From Myxococcales bacterium (GTDB lineage Bacteria; Myxococcota_A; Polyangia; Polyangiales; JAFGIB01): a stretch of DNA of 64,000 nucleotides. The DNA is taken from the NCBI GenBank assembly GCA_029880325.1, contig JAOUOP010000006.1:1-64000 (forward strand), in the 5' to 3' direction. This document shows positions 17,344 through 26,574 of this stretch, piece after piece. Within the stretch, counting starts at the first letter, position 1, and each line of letters starts with the position of its first letter. The notes beneath the pieces are model-generated. The model made no database searches, had not been told where the DNA came from, and saw nothing but the letters and a program-made list of their open reading frames with translations. The translations under genes were made by a program, and so were the position numbers.

Positions 17344-18408
17344 ATGAACGCAAGGGAGCAGCGATCCTACCGGAGTCGGTTCCCGGCGTTGGCATCGGGC
17401 CGCTGGGGCGCATGCGCGATCCTGGTCTTGATCATGCTGACGGTCAAACCGGCCCACGCCCAACGCACCTGGGCCCTCGATCCCTTCGTCTCCCAGGGCG
17501 TCGATCCCGGCACCGTACAGACCTTTCGACAGCTGCTCGGCGATGAACTCAGCGCCCAGGACGGCGGCCGCGTGATTCAGCTGCAGGCCCCATGCGCAGA
17601 CCTCTCCTGCGCCGCGGCTGCCGGCGCCCAGGCCGGCGCCGACGTGGCCGTGCACGGCACCCTGGGGCGCCTGGGCGCCAAGATCGTGGTCTCGGTCAGC
17701 GCTGCCGACATCGCAGGGGGCAGCTGGAATGGACAGCCGCGCGCTTCGGAGCGCATGAGCGTCGATCGCGTCGAGGACTTGGATGCGGTCGCCTCGCGCA
17801 TGGCCACCGCCCTGATCGGGCGTCAACCCGTGGAGACCACGGCGGAACTCGGCAACATCACGCACAGTGAAGCCAAGGAACCCTTGCGCCGCAGGACGCG
17901 GGTCGGCTTTCTGATGAATCTGCAAGCCATCGCCCCCATGGCGGGCTACGCCGGCGAGCAACTCGGCGGCGGTCTCGAGTTCGGCATTTGGATCGAAACC
18001 CTGCACATGGCCATCGAACCGCGCATCGGCTACCGGGGCGACCTGGTGCGCGGCCCCGACAAGTACAAGCACGTGCCGTTGGAGCTCGGACTCTACTACT
18101 TGCCACTTCTGGGCGACTTCTCCCCGCTCGTCGGCGGCGGCGTCGGCCTGCACTACCTGCACGAGGAGCTGACCGAGCGCCAGAGTGTCGGCGAGGTGCT
18201 GGTGTCGACCTCATCGGTCACCGTCGAAGACAGCATCTATGGCTATTCGGTTTACGCTCGAGCCGGCCTGATGGTGATGCGAACCTACACGGCGAGCCTG
18301 CTTTTCAGTGTGGACTACGCATTGACCGTCGCCGACTTCAAACGCCGCGATAACGAGCATGGCCTGCGCTTCAACGTCGGCCTGGTGCTCGGGGGTAGCT
18401 CGCGATGA
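17344..18408 (+). CDS. Predicted outer-membrane beta-barrel protein
   Basis: A 354-aa exported protein with a signal peptide ending KPAHAQ (about 39). Residues 40-165 form a soluble domain resembling TolB-N or FlgO-like surface folds (TVQTFRQLLGDELSAQDGGRVI, ADVAVHGTLGRLGAKIVVSVSAAD). The rest alternates aromatic and polar residues like an eight- to ten-stranded barrel (GLEFGIWIETLHMAIEPRIGYRGD, LELGLYYLPLLGDFSPLVGGGVGLHYL), and ends in a beta strand. Function unknown. A GTG at 17263 would add 27 unlikely residues. It shares a 4-bp ATGA overlap with the next lipoprotein gene, so the two are coupled. Confidence 0.75.
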   Translation: MNAREQRSYRSRFPALASGRWGACAILVLIMLTVKPAHAQRTWALDPFVSQGVDPGTVQTFRQLLGDELSAQDGGRVIQLQAPCADLSCAAAAGAQAGADVAVHGTLGRLGAKIVVSVSAADIAGGSWNGQPRASERMSVDRVEDLDAVASRMATALIGRQPVETTAELGNITHSEAKEPLRRRTRVGFLMNLQAIAPMAGYAGEQLGGGLEFGIWIETLHMAIEPRIGYRGDLVRGPDKYKHVPLELGLYYLPLLGDFSPLVGGGVGLHYLHEELTERQSVGEVLVSTSSVTVEDSIYGYSVYARAGLMVMRTYTASLLFSVDYALTVADFKRRDNEHGLRFNVGLVLGGSSR

Positions 18409-18962
18409 AGCGTTGGCATCGACCGGCACGGCACTGCGCGCTCGCCACCCTCTTGGCGCTGGTAGCGTTCGCGGGCTGCGAGAAGGACGAAGAAGATCCG
18501 CTCGAGAACTGCGACCTAGCCCACACGGGACGCGCGCTGGAGGGCCGCTGGCTGCTCACGGCCCACGGGCAGCGCAAGCTCTGCAGCGACGAGAGCTTCA
18601 ACGGTCGCCTGAAGATCGAGACGCCCGACCCGCTCGAGGTCCGCGTCGTACGCAGCGAGCGCGACGCCAACGTCTTTGGCCGCAACCCCGAAACCGTCGC
18701 CGACAGCTTCGTCGACCGCATCGAGCGCGCAGACTTCGTCCTGGAACTCGACGAGGACAACCCCGCACGCATCGACCTGGAGGGCTACGCCGGCGGCTCC
18801 TGCGTGGTCTTCAACCTCACCGAGGAACTGCAGAACGGCGACCTGCTCGACTACCGCTTCGAGGGCTTCATCGCGTCTGAGTCCAGCGCCGAGGGCAACT
18901 TCCGCGGCGACGGGCCCGGCGACTGCAGCGTGCACGGCAAATTCGAACTGGTGGTCAAGTAG
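18405..18962 (+). CDS. Putative lipoprotein of unknown function
   Basis: A 185-aa product with a signal peptide and lipobox FAGC (Cys25). The mature domain reads like a lipocalin-style beta sandwich (LEGRWLLTAHGQRKLC, DFVLELDEDNPARIDLEGYAGGSC, GDGPGDCSVHGKFELVVK) with three or four Cys, but no family was recognised. It overlaps the preceding barrel gene by ATGA and is followed by a strong hairpin, so the pair forms a two-gene unit. It may be a barrel-associated accessory lipoprotein; that is inference from position only. Confidence 0.72.
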   Translation: MKRWHRPARHCALATLLALVAFAGCEKDEEDPLENCDLAHTGRALEGRWLLTAHGQRKLCSDESFNGRLKIETPDPLEVRVVRSERDANVFGRNPETVADSFVDRIERADFVLELDEDNPARIDLEGYAGGSCVVFNLTEELQNGDLLDYRFEGFIASESSAEGNFRGDGPGDCSVHGKFELVVK

Positions 18963-19021
18963 CTGCGCGCGAAGCACGACGCCTGAGCCGCGCGAGCGCG
19001 AGCAGCGCGGGAGACCGCGGA

Positions 19022-19041
19022 CCCCGGAGCCACCTCCGGGG
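19022..19041 (+). terminator. Perfect 8-bp hairpin after a two-gene unit
   Basis: CCCCGGAG-CCAC-CTCCGGGG forms an uninterrupted 8-bp stem with a 4-nt loop, 60 bp after the lipoprotein stop. There is no T-run, so intrinsic termination is uncertain in this GC-rich context. Confidence 0.4.
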
Positions 19042-19196
19042 AGCGAGCGCGTGGGCGAGAAACCCAACATTGATGTCGAGGCCCGCGAAATTCCTGTGGT
19101 TCAGGGCGGCTGGTGACCCGCTTCGAGGATTCAGCTATATTGCGGCAGCCCGCCGTGGGTCGGCCCCTCGGGCTACCCACGGCCGGCAACACCACC

Positions 19197-19205
19197 GGAA
19201 GGAGG
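19197..19205 (+). promoter_or_regulatory. RBS deciding the next start (GTG at 19212)
   Basis: GGAAGGAGG is one of the best Shine-Dalgarno matches in the window. It is 6 nt from the GTG at 19212 and abuts another GTG at 19206. It rules out the more upstream ATG of the same frame at 19113. Confidence 0.6.
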
Positions 19206-19211
19206 GTGCCC

Positions 19212-20219
19212 GTGCGAAAGCTCCAAGTCGCTTCGATTCTTTTCATCGCCTCGACCATGGCCGCCATCACCACATCGGCCCACGCACAAGCGCCAGGCCT
19301 TATCCCGGTGCAAGGATTCTTGTCGACCTCGGACGGCAGTGCGGTCGACGGAGCGCATCGCCTGACCTTCGCCCTCTTCGATTCCGAGAGCGGGGGCACG
19401 CAACTCTTCACCGACGACTACACGTCGATCGATTTGGATGCCGGTCACTTCGTGGTCTACCTGGGTGCGCAGGACGGCAAGCCCCTGGACCTCTCGACGT
19501 TCGACGGCGGCGGCGACCTATGGCTGGAGGTCGTCATCGACGGGACGGAAGTAATTTCACCTCGTATGCGGCTGGGCACCGTCCCTTTCTCAGCCTACGC
19601 CCAGTACTGTGGTGACGCAGCAACCCTGGGAGGCGCAAGCATCGATGATTTTGGCGGCCTCAATGGCGTGGCGGCGCTGAACTGCGCCGACGGCGAGACG
19701 CTGCGCTGGAGCGCCAGCGATTCGGCTTGGCGCTGCGAGCCCGCGGTGTTGATCACCCGAACAAGCGGTAAGCTACCAGACATCCGTGTTGCGGCCACCA
19801 TGGAGGCTACCAACTATCTGGCTGTAGCTGCCCAAACGTGGGTGCAAGTGACGGGTCGGGAACTCGATTTCACGAAGCGATACGCCGACAGCCTGTTGAA
19901 GATCACCTATCAGGACACCCTCGGGACTATGGGGCGCTCCTATGATGGATGCACCTGGCGCATCTTGGTCGACGGCAGCCAAGTCGCTCTCTTCAGCGCT
20001 GGCGACGGCGAACGCCTGAGCGGCGCAGGACACTGGAAGATGGCAAACGGGGCCCATCAGACCTGGGTCGAAGCGCTGGCCGCTGGAGCGCACAAGGTTA
20101 CCGTCGAAGCCCGCGGCAACCGGGGCGCGTGGAACAGTGATTACACCGTCGGCACGAAAGAGTGCCTGATGGGATGGAATACCTCGGGAAATTTCCTGAG
20201 CGTGGAAGAGTATCCCTGA
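19212..20219 (+). CDS. Exported protein with fibre-like N-terminal beta domain
   Basis: A 335-aa secreted protein with a signal peptide ending TSAHAQ (about 26). Residues 28-135 match a recurrent exported beta domain seen ahead of tail-fibre-like or collagen-like regions: IPVQGFLSTSDGSAVDGAHRLTFALFD, DLDAGHFVVYLG, LWLEVVIDG and ISPRMRLGTVPFSAYA. Residues 140-180 hold two Cys and a WSASDSAW motif typical of a following short coil. The remainder (about 185-335) reads like a jelly-roll or C1q-like domain (TWVQVTGRELDFTKRYADS, LLKITYQDTL, VTVEARGNRG). A trimeric surface role is plausible but unproven. No neighbour is close. Confidence 0.72.
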   Translation: MRKLQVASILFIASTMAAITTSAHAQAPGLIPVQGFLSTSDGSAVDGAHRLTFALFDSESGGTQLFTDDYTSIDLDAGHFVVYLGAQDGKPLDLSTFDGGGDLWLEVVIDGTEVISPRMRLGTVPFSAYAQYCGDAATLGGASIDDFGGLNGVAALNCADGETLRWSASDSAWRCEPAVLITRTSGKLPDIRVAATMEATNYLAVAAQTWVQVTGRELDFTKRYADSLLKITYQDTLGTMGRSYDGCTWRILVDGSQVALFSAGDGERLSGAGHWKMANGAHQTWVEALAAGAHKVTVEARGNRGAWNSDYTVGTKECLMGWNTSGNFLSVEEYP

Positions 20220-20332
20220 GCCGTCGGTTTCGCATCTTCGCAGACCTGCGGGTCTGACTGCCCGCAGCGAGCTTCGCCGCGGAACGACAGATGTTCTGGT
20301 GCTGGCGGCCGTCCGGTGGCAGGCTCCCGCGC

Positions 20333-21187
20333 ATGGCGTTGCGTTCATCTCTTTGGGTGACCCTGGCCGGCCTGGTCGCAGCCGCGCCGGTCGCCGCCGA
20401 GGATCGCCCCGCGGCGCGATCTCCCGGCATGGAGGATGGTCGCGGCGTCGCCGTGGGTGCCGCGCTCGAGGTCGTGGGGCTGGACGAGGACTCCCAGGAG
20501 ATCTTTGACGAAGACGCCTATTCGCTCGGCATCGGCGGCTGGCTGCGCTACGACGTTTGGCGCCCCGGTGATCGCTGGGCGCTAGGGCTGCTGGCCGGCG
20601 CCCTGTATCACTCCCAGGGCGAGGGCGCACAGCCGCCGAGCGCGAGTGAGGTGGCTGCGCGTGCGCTGGGCGAAGCCGATGCCGAGGACGACGCGGGGCC
20701 ACCGGCGATCACAGCCGAGCGCTCCGCCCATGGCGTCTACGCGGGTCTCGAGCTGCGACACGGCTTGCTGCCCTGGCTGATTCCCTTCGTGCGGGTTAGC
20801 GGCGGCGTGACACGGGCCGTGCTCAAACTCACCGACCCGAGCCAGTGCGCCAAGTACCAGCCCCTGATGGTCCCCGGCGTCGAGCTGCCGCCGGGGCCGG
20901 ACGGAGAGCCGCTCGAGATCTGCAGCGCCTACCGCATCCGGAGCTACAGCAGCAGCCCCCCTTTTCTGCAAACAACTCTGGGTTTGACGCTGCGACCCGC
21001 ACCCGACTCCGACGCCTCGCGCATCATCGCCGGCCCCGTCGCGCTCTCGGTCGAAGGCGGCTACGTGCTCAGCAGCGAGATGCGCTTTTCAGTCGACGGC
21101 CTGGGCGACGAAGCTCTGGCCGAACGGCTCTCGAAGCTCAATCCCTCGGCGTGGCTGATGCGGGTCTCGCTGCACGTCTGGTTTTGA
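20333..21187 (+). CDS. Predicted outer-membrane beta-barrel protein
   Basis: A 284-aa product with signal peptide MALRSSLWVTLAGLV ending AAAEDR (about 24). The body alternates aromatic and polar residues like a small porin or OmpA-type barrel (LGIGGWLRYDVWRPGDRWALGLLAG, HGVYAGLELRHGLLPWLIPFVRVSGGVTR) and ends in VSLHVWF, a terminal aromatic residue as expected for BAM-dependent barrels. Two Cys (SQCAKY and LEICSAY) probably form an extracellular disulfide. Function unknown. An ATG at 20291, with a weak GGAA upstream, is the alternative start and would lengthen the n-region by 14 residues. Confidence 0.68.
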   Translation: MALRSSLWVTLAGLVAAAPVAAEDRPAARSPGMEDGRGVAVGAALEVVGLDEDSQEIFDEDAYSLGIGGWLRYDVWRPGDRWALGLLAGALYHSQGEGAQPPSASEVAARALGEADAEDDAGPPAITAERSAHGVYAGLELRHGLLPWLIPFVRVSGGVTRAVLKLTDPSQCAKYQPLMVPGVELPPGPDGEPLEICSAYRIRSYSSSPPFLQTTLGLTLRPAPDSDASRIIAGPVALSVEGGYVLSSEMRFSVDGLGDEALAERLSKLNPSAWLMRVSLHVWF

Positions 21188-21210
21188 AGGCCACCAACTG
21201 TTCAGCGCTC

Positions 21211-21642
21211 TCAGCGCAAGAGCAGCACCGCACAGGGTGCCAGCAGCGCCACCTGATGGCTGACGGTGCCCAGACCGCCGGCCGGGTGCTCGCGGTCGAT
21301 GCGGTGGGTGCCCATCACAATCAGATCGCAGCCGCCCGACTCGGCCGCGGCCACGATCTCCCGCGCGCGCTTGCCGCGCACGATGGAGACATCGACTTGC
21401 AGGCCCGCGTCGGCCAGCGGCGCTGCCCAGGCCCCGAGCTTGGCCTCGGCCTTGCGGCAGAGTTCGTCGTAGAAGCCTTCGAGTTCGTCGGCGCCATCAG
21501 CGCTGGCCGCATCCTCGAGGGTCTCGACCACGTGGATCAGGGATAGCACCGCGCTGTGATCGCGGGTCAGCTCGGCCGCGGCATCGACGACGCGCTGCTC
21601 GGAGTCGGACACCGCCAGCGGCAGGAGAATGTGCTTGAACAT
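21211..21642 (-). CDS. Universal stress protein (UspA family)
   Basis: A 143-aa cytoplasmic single-Usp-domain protein. It begins FKHILLPLAVSDSE, the usual strand carrying the nucleotide-proximal Asp, and ends with the ATP-loop region DLIVMGTHRIDREHPAGGLGTVSHQVALLAPCAVLLLR. The loop keeps GTH and GLGTVS, but the second Gly of G-2x-G is Arg, as in some UspF/UspG-type members; nucleotide binding is therefore likely but not certain. Usp proteins support survival under starvation or respiratory stress. It is followed 33 bp further on the same strand by no partner gene but shares orientation with the HIT gene upstream, spaced 33 bp. Confidence 0.92.
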   Translation of the reverse strand: MFKHILLPLAVSDSEQRVVDAAAELTRDHSAVLSLIHVVETLEDAASADGADELEGFYDELCRKAEAKLGAWAAPLADAGLQVDVSIVRGKRAREIVAAAESGGCDLIVMGTHRIDREHPAGGLGTVSHQVALLAPCAVLLLR

Positions 21643-21675
21643 GCCTTCGTGCCTCGAAATAGACGCGCCGCGGGC

Positions 21676-22089
21676 TCATGCAAGCGCCGAGGCGATCTTT
21701 TCCGCCAGCACCTTGCCGCTGGCCTCGTCGAGCTTCCTGGGCCGCCAGTGGAGGCCGAACTGGCTGTCTTCGGTCTTGGGGATGATGTGGAAGTGCACGT
21801 GGAAGACCGCCTGGTGGGCGCCGGGACCGTTGTTCTGCACCAGATTGAACTCCGTGGCCCCGGTGGCCGCGAGCACGGCGCGACAGATCCTGGGAAGCGC
21901 GCGGCCGACGGCGGCGGCGCTTTCGTCGGAGAGCTGGTCGAGGGTGGCCACCTCCTCCTTGGGGATCACCAGGGTGTGGCCCTGGCTCTGGGGATAGATG
22001 TCGAGAAACGCCAGCACCTGCGGGTCCTCGTAGACCCGGTGGCAGGGGACCTCGCCGCGAATGATCTTGGAGAATAGGGTTTCGGCCAT
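21676..22089 (-). CDS. HIT-family nucleotide hydrolase/transferase
   Basis: A 137-aa protein of the HINT type. The catalytic histidine triad is H-V-H-F-H (97-101, in VFHVHFHIIP), preceded by the phosphate-contact segment NNGPGAHQ. N-terminal features LFSKIIRGEVP and AFLDIYPQSQGHTLVIPK are diagnostic. Members remove groups from adenosine 5'-phosphoramidates or similar AMP derivatives; the cellular substrate is unknown. It is 33 bp upstream of the Usp gene on the same strand, so the two are likely one transcript. Confidence 0.95.
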   Translation of the reverse strand: MAETLFSKIIRGEVPCHRVYEDPQVLAFLDIYPQSQGHTLVIPKEEVATLDQLSDESAAAVGRALPRICRAVLAATGATEFNLVQNNGPGAHQAVFHVHFHIIPKTEDSQFGLHWRPRKLDEASGKVLAEKIASALA

Positions 22090-22137
22090 GGCGGGCCGAA
22101 TCTAACTCAAAATCCCCGTCAGTGCCGAGCAGCCGTT

Positions 22138-23319
22138 TCAGGGCTCGATCGACTTGATCTCAGCGACCGCGTGGTCGAGGTAGATCGGGTCGTCCCAGCG
22201 GTCGGCGTGCTGGCCGGCGCCCAGGTAGTAGGAGTGGGCGAAGCCGGGATTGCAGCCGGGCCAGGTCCAGGCGCGCACGGGCCCCAGGTTGGTCGGCCCC
22301 TCGCGCGGGCCGCAGCCGTGCATCGTCGCGTAGGGCTCGACGTTGGCCGCCATCACGCGCATCTCTTTTTGATCGTCGGAGAGAGGCGAGCCGCCGCCGA
22401 GCTCCAGCTCCTGCTGGGCCACGATGCAGGCCAGCTTGTCCGAGCAGCGCGGACAGCCGGGGCCCACCACCATGCGCACGCCATTGAGGCGCCCGTCGAG
22501 CATGGGATCGCAGGCGAAGGTACTGAGATAGAAGGCGCCCCAGGAACCGCCGCTGGCCCACATGGTTCGGATGTCGAATTGGTCGCCAAAGGTGGCGTAG
22601 ACCCAGTCGATGACTTCGTAGAGATGCGGCAGATCCTGGCCGCCGTCGCCGTTGCCCCATTGGGTGCCGATGGCCTGGGGCGTGACGACGATGAAGTTGT
22701 CGCTGTCCACCTTGGTGTGCACCGGGAAGTTGGTCATGGTGAAGGGGATCTTCTGCCCCTCCTGCAGCGTGCCGTGGATGAAGAGGAAGAAGGTGACCTG
22801 GGCGCCCCGGTGGGCACAGGGATAGGCCACGAAAACATCCCGTCCCCCGATCTGAACCATGTTCTCGGCCGGAACACCGAGGAAGGAGAGGTTGGGAGCG
22901 CCGCAGGGCACGCCCGGGACCTCCACCATCGGCGCCGCCGGGTCGCCATCGACCGGGCCGCTGCCGCCACCGCCGCTGTCCTGCACGGGTTCGGTCCCGG
23001 TGTCGGCGCTGGCGCCGGCCGCGCCCGAGGCTTCAGCACCAGCGCTGGCGCCCGCCGCGCCCTCCGCAGCTTCGGCCCCTGCACCGGCCGTGCCCGCCGG
23101 CTGCGCCGCGGCAGGCTGCGAAAGCGGGTCGCCCGCCATCGAGGTCGGCGTCGCCGGCGCTGCCGAACCCGAGCCCGGTGCCGCAGGATCGAGTACCGGC
23201 TGGGGCAACCCTGTCGCATCATCCCCGCCGCCGCCATCCGAACAGGCCGACAGCAGCCAAATCGCCAGACCCAAGCCCAAACCCAGGCGCTTCACCACCA
23301 CCTTACCCGTCACCATCAT
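22138..23319 (-). CDS. Lipoprotein esterase, PHB-depolymerase/feruloyl-esterase-like
   Basis: A 393-aa exported hydrolase. Signal peptide with lipobox LSAC (Cys26), then a 100-residue Gly/Ala/Ser-rich linker. The enzyme domain has oxyanion motif FIHG (180-183), nucleophile GGSWG (Ser259) and a C-terminal His in GQHADRW (His371), the order expected for LpqC/PHB-depolymerase-like or feruloyl esterases. Six or more Cys in the second half (CPRCSDKLAC, HGCGP, GCNPG) suggest disulfides suited to export. Substrate unknown. The organisation parallels the esterase gene ending at 11842. GGAGAC immediately precedes the ATG pair. Confidence 0.82.
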   Translation of the reverse strand: MMVTGKVVVKRLGLGLGLAIWLLSACSDGGGGDDATGLPQPVLDPAAPGSGSAAPATPTSMAGDPLSQPAAAQPAGTAGAGAEAAEGAAGASAGAEASGAAGASADTGTEPVQDSGGGGSGPVDGDPAAPMVEVPGVPCGAPNLSFLGVPAENMVQIGGRDVFVAYPCAHRGAQVTFFLFIHGTLQEGQKIPFTMTNFPVHTKVDSDNFIVVTPQAIGTQWGNGDGGQDLPHLYEVIDWVYATFGDQFDIRTMWASGGSWGAFYLSTFACDPMLDGRLNGVRMVVGPGCPRCSDKLACIVAQQELELGGGSPLSDDQKEMRVMAANVEPYATMHGCGPREGPTNLGPVRAWTWPGCNPGFAHSYYLGAGQHADRWDDPIYLDHAVAEIKSIEP

Positions 23320-23535
23320 GTCTCCACCTCGCTCGCAACAGAGCTGACCACAAGGTAGGCACGGAGACGGGACTCAATCCTTTCACGTTCCTATCTAAAT
23401 TCGAGGGCGGGCTCTGCCTGAGCCGCACGGCGCGTAAAGAGCGCGCTTCAACACTGCGCCAATCTTGGGGGGAGTATTCAAGCTTGGGGATGCTTCTAAA
23501 CACCGAGCCAAGCTGCTATCCCGGCCACGGAAAAG

Positions 23536-26460
23536 GTGATCTACAGCTTCGACGACTTCGAGCTCGATGCCGAACGCCTCGAGTTGCGACGGTCGGGCCG
23601 CGTGCTCAAGGCCGAGCGCACCGTTCTGCTCACACTGGCCCGACTGCTGCAAGAGGCCGGTCGGCTGGTCACCAAGGACGAGCTGGTCGATGCCGTCTGG
23701 GAAGGCCGCGCCGTGGCCGACACCGTGATCACGGTGGCCACCGCGCGACTTCGCAAGCTGCTGGGGCAGCGCCGCGGCGAGCTGGAATTCATCGAAAACG
23801 TCTACGGGCGCGGCTATCGCTTCGTGCGCACGGTGGTGGTGAGCGAAGCGCCCGCGCGCGACGCGCCCGCCGCGCTCGAGGCGAGTTCACTGGTAGTTCC
23901 CTTCGTCGGACGCGCCCGCGTGCTGCACCGTCTGCGCCAGGCCTTTACCCGTGCGCGCGGCGGGCGCGGCCAGCTGTGCGCGCTCATCGGCGAGCCCGGT
24001 ATCGGTAAGACCGAGGTGCTGGAAGCCTTCGAGCGCGAGCGCCAGAGCTCCGAGGTGCGCTTCTGCTGGGGCTTCTGCCACGAGCTGGACGACACTCCAC
24101 CGCTGCGGCCGTGGCAGCCGGCCGTGCGCGCGGCGCTCGAAGTCGTCGACGCGGCCGAACTCGAAGCGGCCCTGGGTCCGCTGGCCGCCGATCTGCGAAA
24201 CTTCGCCCAGGCCGGCGCGCCGGGACCGGGCGCGGGCCTCGACGACAGCCTGCCCGGGAGCTCGCGCCATCGCCTCTTCGAGGCCATCGCGCGTGCCATC
24301 ACCATGGCCGCCGAACGCACACCGCTGGTGATCGTGCTCGACGACTTGCACCGGGCCGACCTGGCCTCGGTCGAGCTGCTGGCGCAGGTCGTCGACGCGC
24401 TCTCGCGCACCCGCCTGCTCCTGCTGGTAACCGCGCGCTCCCATGCCGGCCAGGCCCTCGAGCCCCACCTCTCCTATGCCCTGGGCCATCGCAACTGCGA
24501 GCGCTTCGTGCTCGAGCCGCTAACGCCCGACGACGTCGCCCAATACGTCGGTGCACTGCTCACCGATCCGGACGGCTCCCTCGGCCGCGCCGTCTCCGAC
24601 AAGAGTGAAGGCAATGCCTTCTTCATGGTCGAACTCACGCGTGCGCTTTGCGACATGCCCACGCCCCGGGCCGACGCCCTGGCCGTGCCCGAGGCGGCGC
24701 TCGAGCTGGTGCGCCAACGCATCGCGCGCCTGGATGCCGCAAGCCGGCGCGTGCTGTCGGCCGCCGCCATCATCGGCCGCAGCTTCGAGATCAGCGTGCT
24801 TCAGACCGCCACCGGCAGCGACACCGCTCTGCTGATGGCCAATCTCGACGAAGCGCTGGGTGCCGAGGTGCTCGAAGCGGCGGCCGATTCGGTGACGCGC
24901 TTCGCCTTCCGCCACGACCTCTTGCGCCTGTCGCTCTACGAAGCGCTCGCGCCCGCCGAACGCCGCCGCGGCCACCTGCGAACCGCCCAGGCCCTCGAAG
25001 AGCGTCAGCAGGCCGGCGAAGCGGTGACTGCCAGTGAACTCGCCTTCCACTACTACCACGCGCTCCCCGAAGGCGATCCGCGCAAGACCGTCACCTACAG
25101 CCGCGCTGCAGCAGCCACCTGCTCCATGGTCTTCGCCAACACCGAAGTCGTGCGCCACCTGCGGAGCGCCCTCGAGGCGCTCGACCTGATGCCCCATCCC
25201 AGCGTGCGCTTGCGCATGGCGCTATTGCAGCTGATGTCCATGCACACCCGCACCACCGATCCCGCCGAGTTCCGGCGGCTTACCCAGGAGATTCAACGGC
25301 TGGCGCGCGAGACCGGCGATGCGCCCAATCTGATCGTGGCCGGCGGCATGCTCAACCCCGCCCCCGGTCTCTTGCCCGAACCGGGCGCCGCCGAGACCTA
25401 CGCCCAGGCCCTGTCGCTGCTCGACCCGCGCGAAAAGGCCATGCGTGCCATCGCGCTCGCGGGCCTCGCCCGCGCAGCCCCCAACTGCTGGCACCGACGT
25501 CGCGTGGCGGCCTACCTGGACGAAGCCGTACAGATCGCCTCCGAGCTAACTTCGGCCAACGTCGTTCATGCCGTCTGCATCAGCCATCTCTATCTTCGCG
25601 GCGGTCCCGGCCACGAAAGCGAAGTCAGGCCGGCCCGCGCGCGCCTCGAGGAGCTGGCTCGCACCCACAATCGCAACCTGCCCGTGATGCCCGCGGAGCT
25701 GCACTACGCGCGTGCGATCACGGCGCTGCAAGCGGGCGACCGCCAGGGCTGCACCGAAGCACTCGAAGCGGCCCGCGCGCGCTACGCGAAGATCGACCAG
25801 CGCGAGGGCCTGTGGCACAGCGAGCGTGGGGCTCTACTGCTCTCGCTGCAAACCGATCCCGACCGCGCGCGCGTGGCTTCGCTGCTCGACCTGCACGAAC
25901 GGGCCGAGCGCCAATCGCTGTCGCGGACCGCCGCCTTTCGCGGTTTCGACCGCGCCGTAGTGCTGGCCGACCTCGGTCACGCACCCGTGCTCGACGAAGA
26001 GTTGCGGAAGGCCCTGGCCCCCAAGCCCGACGAGCCTCCCAGCATCTGGGCGCTCGAAGTGCGCGCGCTCGCAACCGCCGGTTGGCTCGACGCTTCGCAC
26101 GCGGCGTTGCGCAGGGTGGCCCCCGAGGAACTCGGTGACTTGCCCCACGATCGCGACTACCTGGGCACGCTCGGCCATCTGGCACGCGCGGCGGTATTAC
26201 TCGGCGCCGAGGACTACTGCCGCGCCCTGCTCGACCTGCTCGCGCCCCACACCGACCGCATCGCCGGCGCCGTTTCCTTCTGGCCGGAGGGTCCCGTGGC
26301 GTCGCTCGTGGGGATGCTCGAAGCCGAATTCGGCCACCCCGAGCGGGCCCTCGCGCATTTCGATCGCGGCATCGAGTTGGCTGAGCGTTGTAGCCTGCGG
26401 CTTCGGGCCGACGAGGCGCGGGGTTGGCGCGCGACAGCCACGGCCTCTCACCGCGGCTGA
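23536..26460 (+). CDS. Winged-helix/AAA-ATPase/TPR transcriptional regulator
   Basis: A 974-aa cytoplasmic regulator starting at GTG. An OmpR/PhoB-type winged helix occupies residues 1-97 (DDFELDAERLELRRSG, ELVDAVWEGRAV, RLRKLLG, YGRGYRFVRTV). A large ATPase of the AAA_16/STAND kind follows (about 125-480), with Walker A GEPGIGKT and Walker B LVIVLDDLHRAD. The C-terminal 450 residues are helical repeats of TPR type that usually receive the signal. No receiver domain or membrane segment. This architecture acts as a ligand- or partner-gated activator. It lies 114 bp upstream of the exbB operon on the same strand and divergent from an esterase gene, either of which it may control. Confidence 0.88.
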   Translation: MIYSFDDFELDAERLELRRSGRVLKAERTVLLTLARLLQEAGRLVTKDELVDAVWEGRAVADTVITVATARLRKLLGQRRGELEFIENVYGRGYRFVRTVVVSEAPARDAPAALEASSLVVPFVGRARVLHRLRQAFTRARGGRGQLCALIGEPGIGKTEVLEAFERERQSSEVRFCWGFCHELDDTPPLRPWQPAVRAALEVVDAAELEAALGPLAADLRNFAQAGAPGPGAGLDDSLPGSSRHRLFEAIARAITMAAERTPLVIVLDDLHRADLASVELLAQVVDALSRTRLLLLVTARSHAGQALEPHLSYALGHRNCERFVLEPLTPDDVAQYVGALLTDPDGSLGRAVSDKSEGNAFFMVELTRALCDMPTPRADALAVPEAALELVRQRIARLDAASRRVLSAAAIIGRSFEISVLQTATGSDTALLMANLDEALGAEVLEAAADSVTRFAFRHDLLRLSLYEALAPAERRRGHLRTAQALEERQQAGEAVTASELAFHYYHALPEGDPRKTVTYSRAAAATCSMVFANTEVVRHLRSALEALDLMPHPSVRLRMALLQLMSMHTRTTDPAEFRRLTQEIQRLARETGDAPNLIVAGGMLNPAPGLLPEPGAAETYAQALSLLDPREKAMRAIALAGLARAAPNCWHRRRVAAYLDEAVQIASELTSANVVHAVCISHLYLRGGPGHESEVRPARARLEELARTHNRNLPVMPAELHYARAITALQAGDRQGCTEALEAARARYAKIDQREGLWHSERGALLLSLQTDPDRARVASLLDLHERAERQSLSRTAAFRGFDRAVVLADLGHAPVLDEELRKALAPKPDEPPSIWALEVRALATAGWLDASHAALRRVAPEELGDLPHDRDYLGTLGHLARAAVLLGAEDYCRALLDLLAPHTDRIAGAVSFWPEGPVASLVGMLEAEFGHPERALAHFDRGIELAERCSLRLRADEARGWRATATASHRG

Positions 26461-26562
26461 ACCACGGCGGCCCGTTCGGAGCGTTGAGCCGAGCCCGCTG
26501 CGATCTCTTTTGCCTGCGCAGTAACACTTCCAGCGCCCCGCGGTGATGAACCTCTCACTTGC

Positions 26563-26568
26563 AAGGAG
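26563..26568 (+). promoter_or_regulatory. Strong RBS for exbB
   Basis: AAGGAG, 6 nt before the ATG, marks the head of the eight-gene run. The 114-bp gap upstream is the only sizeable intergenic space before the operon, so a promoter should lie here, but no clear consensus was seen. Confidence 0.55.
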
Positions 26569-26574
26569 AGAGTC

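Noticed and set aside
17305..17344. Possible bidirectional promoter in the 38-bp gap between divergent starts
   Set aside because: The gap is too short for two complete promoters; the AT-richer GTATAC is not positioned with a clear -35 element.
20241..20256. Hairpin CAGACC-TGCG-GGTCTG as a terminator
   Set aside because: Only 6 bp and no T-run; overlapping alternative stems make its meaning unclear.
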